From contig CAUJGJ010000040.1 in NCBI GenBank assembly GCA_963170055.1, positions 605,401 through 669,400 of the forward strand: a stretch of DNA of 64,000 nucleotides, read 5' to 3'. The notes under the pieces were generated by a model that saw only the letters and a list, made by a program, of their open reading frames with translations, searched no databases and was not told the origin of the DNA. Below are positions 58,240 to 64,000 of this stretch, one piece after another (within the stretch, counting starts at the first letter, position 1; the number at the start of each line of letters is the position of its first letter). Both the position numbers and the translations under genes were made by a program. Source of the DNA: Halisarca cf. caerulea. Taxonomy: Eukaryota > Porifera > Demospongiae > Chondrillida > Halisarcidae.

Positions 58240-58850
58240 CTACATTACCCAAATTTCCACCTCACTCAGAAGTGCGTCAGATCCTGAAGACATATGGTCT
58301 TCACATATCCTCACTTCAATATCTTTGGATGTCTGCGGAATTTCCCGAGGAAACCAGCCAAAACGTTCGCAGCACTTATTCTGTGACACAGTGCATCCCT
58401 TTCCGTCCCACAATGGGTTATCCCAGTAAATAGTGGGTACATATTCTTCACCAAATGGCAGGTCTTGCACATGAATTTACCCAGATTCACAGTTGTAATT
58501 GTTGCCAATGAAATCTGGAACTAAGGCCATGTTGTAGTCAGGGTAAGAGCAGGGATATTGGAAGTTACCATATCCAGTTTCTGCTATCCCTGCTGCATAT
58601 GTCCAAAGATGCTTGCGTGGAGAACCATAAGTGATTGAAATACCATCAACGTATATATCTTCAATTGTTGGTTTGGGAGCTTTGTACAAATTAGGCTCAA
58701 AACCTTCTGTCCACCCAAACTGGTATCCTCCCACACGTCCGCAAACATCTGTATATTCGCCATCAGTTTTGAAGAAAACAGAATTACAACCAATGTCTAT
58801 AGTTCTACCACATGCTTTTTGTGTTTTATTCTTAGGGTTAACATAGGGGT
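58240..58850 (-). pseudogene. Conserved Cys-rich orphan domain, interrupted by one TAA
   Basis: Read on the minus strand from about 58850 this gives a continuous frame: NPYVNPKNKTQKACGRTIDI, then YTDVCGRVGGYQFGWTEGFE, then DIYVDGISITYGSPRKHLWT, then PDFIGNNYNCESG, an in-frame TAA (58477-58479), then IHVQDLPFGEEYVPTIYW, DNPLWDGKGC, NKCCERFGWF, DIEVRICED and VEIWVM with a stop at 58240-58242. I recognise this as a family of uncharacterised secreted Cys-rich proteins with the core GVSITxGxPRxHIWTxAAG, common in sponges, cnidarians and amphioxus. The TAA occupies one residue position, so it looks like a point lesion or a sequencing error; no splice pair removes it. No upstream exon or signal peptide was identified. 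Confidence 0.7.
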
Positions 58851-60290
58851 TTGAAAGCTTGCAAACCTTTCTTTATTTCTGATTTCCTCCTTCAAAGATG
58901 TACCTCTCAAACACTTTCTTTGTGAATGCTTGAGTCTTTGTAACCTCCTAAGGAAAGTGTTAGTATCCAAAAAACTAAAGTTTAAGAAATTCAAAGCAAA
59001 GTGTCTTGAGTAAAGTTGGGTATTTGGGTAGAAAATTGCTCCAAAATTGAGCTATATACAGCCCTTCTGTTAATTGCAATGAAAAACGGGTTAATTGCAA
59101 TGAAATGTGCAATTAATATAAAGAATAGATAATATAGAGAAATACGAATTTTTTTAGTCTAGAAAGTAGGAATATGAAAATTTAAGTCATTGCAATGATG
59201 GAGCACATGTGAATGAATATTTCCAGCAGATCATTGACAAAATGAAACCTCTAATGAAGATTGAAATAAGATGATGGCAATTAACCTGTTCATGCAGGAC
59301 ATGTAAACTATTGTCTTATGATGTGGAATAGTCTTGAAAAAGTGATTGCAGATTGAGCATCTACTGAGCCAGATGAAGACATTAGTAGCAGCTCTACATG
59401 TTGACTGGGTATGTGAAACATGTCAGAGAAGATAAGCTTGTCCCCGTCGGGGAATTCATACTGGAACAATTTATATATGTCAGAAACCTTTACCAGTTGC
59501 TGGCCATCACTGGTGTGCTTGCAGTCATCATCACCAATATCCCATGTATACATCAAATGCAAAAGCCATTTGTATGCTTGTACCTGATCCCACTGGTGTG
59601 CTCATAGCTTTTTTCTTCTTTTCTGAACACGTCTCAAAGCTATTGACATCCAAAAGAGGGCAAACATTAAGTATAGACAGTCATGAAACCCTACACAAAT
59701 CCTTCCCAAGCAGCATCTGCACAGAGGATTTGTATTCAGGTAGAGTCGAGTAACTATTGATGACCAAGACAAGACAATCTTCTTGCTGACATGGCATTTG
59801 GATGATCCTATGGGAGACAAAAGTGTGTGACATGGCAAGCCTTCATGCTACTGGTGTTACCCATAATGCATACTTTAGGGTTAGGGTTAGAGTTTTGGTC
59901 AATTGTTATGACATCATCAGGTGGTCATTTATTTTGAAGGCCAGCTAGGTCTTTGACACAGTGGAATGTATTTCATGATGTCATCATTGGCTCTCCACTC
60001 AGTTAGATTACCTTTTTTAGACATAGTTTTCAGTTGCTCATAATCACATATTTTCCCTACTGCGCATGTGGGACATGTCCATTAACACTTGAATGACTTC
60101 AATAAGTCGGCAATATTGTTGCTAACAAATATGCTTTTTCTCTCTTGTGCTGTTTTTCCTGTCTATCATTCAAGTGCTTGCCGCTTTTCCAAGCAGCTGT
60201 ATTTAGCAGTTATTCCTCTCAAGTAAATCCAATCTTAGGCCTAGAGACACAGAATATGGACTAAACTGTCCCTAATAAGGCTACCCAATA
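58851..60290. other. Region upstream (minus sense) of the Cys-rich orphan
   Basis: Short minus-strand frames at 58994-58797 and 59562-59308 have no recognised similarity and no clear splice link. Upstream exons of the Cys-rich protein, if any, would lie here or beyond. Confidence 0.35.
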
Positions 60291-60292
60291 TT

Positions 60293-60417
60293 CTACCGAT
60301 GGGGATTTTGTTTACTGAAATAGTTTTCAAGAAAATCGACAAATACTAAAAAGTACTAAATTAACCAGCAATAACTCTTTGAAAACTCACGCCATCAAAA
60401 TCCCCATCGGTGAAAAG
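60293..60417. repeat. Foldback repeat, possible copy 4
   Basis: CTACCGATGGGGATTTTG (60293-60310) pairs with CAAAATCCCCATCGGTGAAA (60396-60415). The outer CACCG/CGGTGAAAAGTT flank resembles copies 1-3, but the loop is different, so kinship is uncertain. Confidence 0.5.
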
Positions 60418-60419
60418 TT

Positions 60420-61939
60420 GAAGCGTTTGATATAGATTACAATATAACACTCAGAAGCTTCCTACGTTGATCCGCTGATTTACTTGACGACATGGTATTT
60501 TGCAAGAAGGATTAGCTTGGCTAAGGGCCGATTATCACATGATAGTCATGTGACATGAGATGTGACGTAATCGCATATTACCCATACCAAAGTGTTTGAA
60601 GTGTTAGATCTCTGCAATGATTGATGTGTCATAAGCGAGAGAAATTCGGTGGAGGAAGAGCATTATGCAAAGAAGATAGACAGTTTAACGAACTATAATA
60701 TTGGCGATTGAAGAAAAGCAAACTTGTCATTCAACGCCCGAATGACAACATTGAAGAACAAGGTGCGTATTCTTTGTTGATCATAAATTTAAATAGAAAA
60801 GTCAGTTTTACTAACTTGAGTAACTTAAAAAAGGACAAACGATCTATGTTTGAGCCTTCAAAATGCGCTTTAAGCCTACCACCAACTGCAAAATAGCAGG
60901 CGTAAGTACTGCAGTTTGCGATACCTACTATCGATCGTGAATATGATCTTCCAAGCTCCCTTACACAACTATATGTACATGACATTAACTTTAATAAAGG
61001 CTTTCACATGTACGAAAAGTAGAACAAATATCACGCAGCGCAATCGCCCTTGCTTCTACACAAAAATTATACGTCATGAAATGTCATGCGCATATCACAT
61101 GATCGAAGCCTTACACACGCCCAAATTCCAGCCCATTTACACAAAAGTGGGACTTTGGACAAGTCCCACATGTGTGTGCTATGCAGATACATTATGTCCA
61201 ACCTTGAACATTGAAACGAAATGTCATGCGCAAGTGTAATTTAGAACTGTATATAGACCTCGTTCTGTCAGAAAGATCTCCAATACTTCAATAATGTCCA
61301 TCATATTGTTTTATGTCCAAAATCGGACATAACATACGGTACAAGTCAAAAATTTGCTTATTTTTTTCTGTGGGCAACTGCATGGAATTCCACAGATATG
61401 TACAGAATTAGGTTGCAGGAAATTGAGGATTCAGTTTGTCACTTGCATGTGGATTTCTGTGGTTTGCAAACTTGTAAAAGTGAATGAAATACAAACTTCC
61501 AGGGTGTGATAACGTGCCGAATTGCTATTGAGCAGAAGAACTCATAGTTAACTTTGAAGGATACAACCAGCTGTAAATTTATGTCCTACATACCCTGTAG
61601 TAGAAATAGTTTAATTAAAATCCAAAGCAGAAATGTATTAGATATTGTCAACAATAAGCCATTTCTTTCCATTGGCATAAGGAATATTTTGAGGCACAAA
61701 AATTCCCTGGCTAGCCTCATTTTGTGGTCACAAATTTTTGTGGACGTAAAAATTTTGCTGTCTCTGGCTGCAGTTTGTGCAACAAAATGTCCTCTGTTGT
61801 TTTTAGTGTTTGCTTTCCTCCTATCAAACCAAATTGTGTCTTAGTCCGTTTATCCTATCAGTTTCGTTTGGTAATTCAATTTCTCAAGAGTGAACAGCAA
61901 GATCTAGCAGGTGAAATGCAATCCTCTTGGCAGATCTTT
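60420..61939. other. Non-coding stretch
   Basis: No supported gene. CGAAATGTCATGCGCA occurs twice (about 61056 and 61216), and CATACGGTACAAGT near 61332 resembles the end of the TACCGTA MITE. Confidence 0.4.
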
Positions 61940-62814
61940 CGCAGGTAAGTTATGGCAGATTCGTGGTTGCGAAGGACGTTTTGTGGTTTTAACAGGAATG
62001 CGATTAAATCGTCACGCCTAATACTAATTATCACGTTTTTCCCGTGTGACATCTTTCCTAGTATTCGAGATTTAAATTGTTGTACCATCAATAGAAAGGG
62101 TTCTGGCCAACCAAGTTAGCAAATCGATCGTAGCAAACTGTAAACGGGCGCAGATCTGAAAGTGATCGAGCTTCCGAAGCTCTAGCTTGCCTCCATGTAC
62201 GAAGGTGTATAAATTAGCCTCTCTATACTTGAGAACACGTGGTGTCATGTGACCAAGGGCTTGAGAAGAGCTCTTTTCCATAAGAAAGTTATGGCATAAA
62301 ACGCGGAGATCTAAACCTCTACCTGTGTGCTTGAAACATTGACAGATGATCCTTTAAGGACTAAACTTGGAATTCTGATTAGGGGAAGATATTCGGCCTT
62401 TCCTTTCAGTTTATGTCACGCCGTTTGTTGCCACAGCCGTCCTGTTGGACCAGAAAACCTTCGCCATAACAGCCGAGGAGTGGAGCAACATCTTCCCCTA
62501 ATCAGGAAAGTAAGATTTGGATATGCCGCGTCTTCTGAACCGACGTTTGTGTTTAAACTCGGAGGTCTTCATCTCCGCGTTTTTGCGTATTTGTTCATTT
62601 TGATATGGTTTAAGAAAAACGGTAATGCAACAGGTACAACGTGTTTTCGGCTCTTTAAGTTACACAGAATCAAAATACGAATGTTCAACTAACTATCTAG
62701 ATGGTTTCTTGGAGTTTTAAACCTTTAACAAGAATAAACAAGGCGTTTGATTCGAGACATTCGGAAACGGCAGCCATTTTGTTTTATGGCAAAAAGTGCC
62801 ATAACATACCTGCG
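61940..62814 (-). mobile_element. Family B inverted-repeat element, copy B2
   Basis: CGCAGGTAAGTTATGGCAG at the left, GCCATAACATACCTGCG at the right. 875 bp, reverse complement of B1. The right part has CGGAAACGGCAGCCATTTTG, also seen at 13651. Confidence 0.75.
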
Positions 62815-64000
62815 TTGTCTTTGAAGCTTGAAGACTATTGGTGATGATACATAAGTAGCTATGTTTCTTATGCTTAAAGAACAAATCCAATGAAAAGTCA
62901 AACTAGAAATGTAAGCAAACTACATTGCATGATCAGTCCTTGCTTGAAAACAAATCCTAGGAACAAAAGGATTATAAGATCCCATCGGGTTTCATTGAAG
63001 TTCACGGATGGATAATTTTATGGATCCTTTCCTGCCGTGAAAACCATGAAGAATATTAGCCACAAGAATATTTTCTCACATATGCTAAGTGAAAAAATTC
63101 ACTGTCAGTGACACTTCAATGCAACTTTTACCTAGTACTTCAGACTGAACATCACAAGTAGGCACAATAGCTACAGGTATTGCTCCATAATCATAGATGT
63201 TTCTGAATGAGGGTTTCATCAAGAAACCTGTACTTTTTGTCTGTGCAGAAGCAATATTGTATACGCTGCTGAAGTACTCAACTTTGGGTTGTGCATATCT
63301 AATGACATTTCAACACTATTTGATTACATGGTCACTATGCAAACTAAAAGGTGACAAATTCCATTACACCCCAAATCCCCAAGTTCTGAAAAGTGTTACA
63401 ATGCTCCTATTGGCTTCCAATCATGTGACATACTTGTGACCATACATGCCAAACTAATTGTTTACAACCTGGGACAGATGGGTTGTCACTGTAAATTTGG
63501 TTCGGCCAGTAGTTTTGGTCCAGGTGGGTGCTTATCAATCCTAAACCCTTACCAACCCCTACCGCTAATGTCTCGATGGTTAGAGTTTGTATTAGAGAAA
63601 CACACATGCCAGACACAATATTACCCGAATCAAAATTGTCGTGACAGGGATTTGAGGTAATCTGTTTACATTTAGTGTACTTGAAAGCTTATAGTCATTC
63701 AGAATTTGTGCCACACAAGTGAATCGTGTTAGGAGACTAGCAAGGCAGACTTATGGTTAATAGTAAACGTCACCAACTTCAAAATGTCCAAAATTGGATG
63801 CAATTTTGCAGTTAGTGGTAGGTTCATAGCATTTGAAGGCTGAATTAGTACCTTTCATATTTAAATATGAGCTTAAACAGGGCTTACGTACCTTGTTCTT
63901 TGTTATCGCCAAATGGGTGCCAAGTAATATATAACATAATCTTTATTACTAAATTGCCAGTGTTAAATTTACGCACAATTCATGTAAATATTAGACTATG
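62815..64000. other. Non-coding stretch to window end
   Basis: Only short frames without family resemblance. Nothing recognisable. Confidence 0.5.

Noticed and set aside
63407..63660. Opposed frames of about 70 codons near the window end
   Set aside because: No recognised family or splice context on either strand; they look like chance shadows.

Overview
This is a eukaryotic, animal-type window. It is AT-rich and intron-rich, and dense in mobile-element remnants, microsatellites and minisatellites. A 200-N gap lies at 7201-7400. Gene families that point to a metazoan are a secreted VWA / vWD-C8-TIL / sushi / Calx-beta / NTR mosaic protein, a conserved Cys-rich orphan domain that I associate with sponges, cnidarians and amphioxus, a piggyBac transposase and a non-LTR reverse-transcriptase remnant. 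A sponge or another early-branching invertebrate is my best guess, but it is an inference from gene style and no species is claimed.

Layout. 1-26100 holds no intact gene that I can support. It contains a decayed reverse transcriptase (3600-4640, minus), foldback and inverted-repeat (MITE-like) elements, four minisatellite arrays (27-bp unit near 9.2-10.2 kb, 13-bp near 14.7-15.6 kb, 25-bp near 15.7-16.25 kb, 11/55-bp near 24.8 kb), a broken piggyBac transposase (17679-19566) and nested TTAA-flanked elements (19595-21616).

26127-52444 (+) is the main gene. I could join 26 exons into one continuous frame of 3,209 codons plus stop. Every one of the 25 introns is phase 1. The protein has a signal peptide, two VWA domains, five vWD-C8 units (four with a GDPH motif), many TIL domains (six of them in one exon), three sushi domains, three Calx-beta-like domains each split over two exons, and a C-terminal NTR-like domain. 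It should be a secreted, disulfide-rich matrix, mucus or adhesion protein. Its introns carry MITEs, (CA)n/(TG)n tracts close to 5' splice sites, and a dispersed repeat.

52445-64000 is mostly intergenic. It has more TTAA and inverted-repeat elements, a second copy of each of two ~770-880 bp element families (both inverted relative to the first copy), a 154-bp tandem duplication, and on the minus strand a conserved Cys-rich coding block (58240-58850) interrupted by one in-frame TAA.

The most unusual signals are: (1) the all-phase-1 3.2-kaa mosaic gene with four putative Asp-Pro autocleavage motifs and one lost; (2) a small foldback repeat whose stem arms differ between copies yet stay complementary within each copy; (3) non-autonomous piggyBac-like elements with asymmetric short/long ends and a subterminal palindrome that can itself contain the TTAA target, one of which has been hit there.
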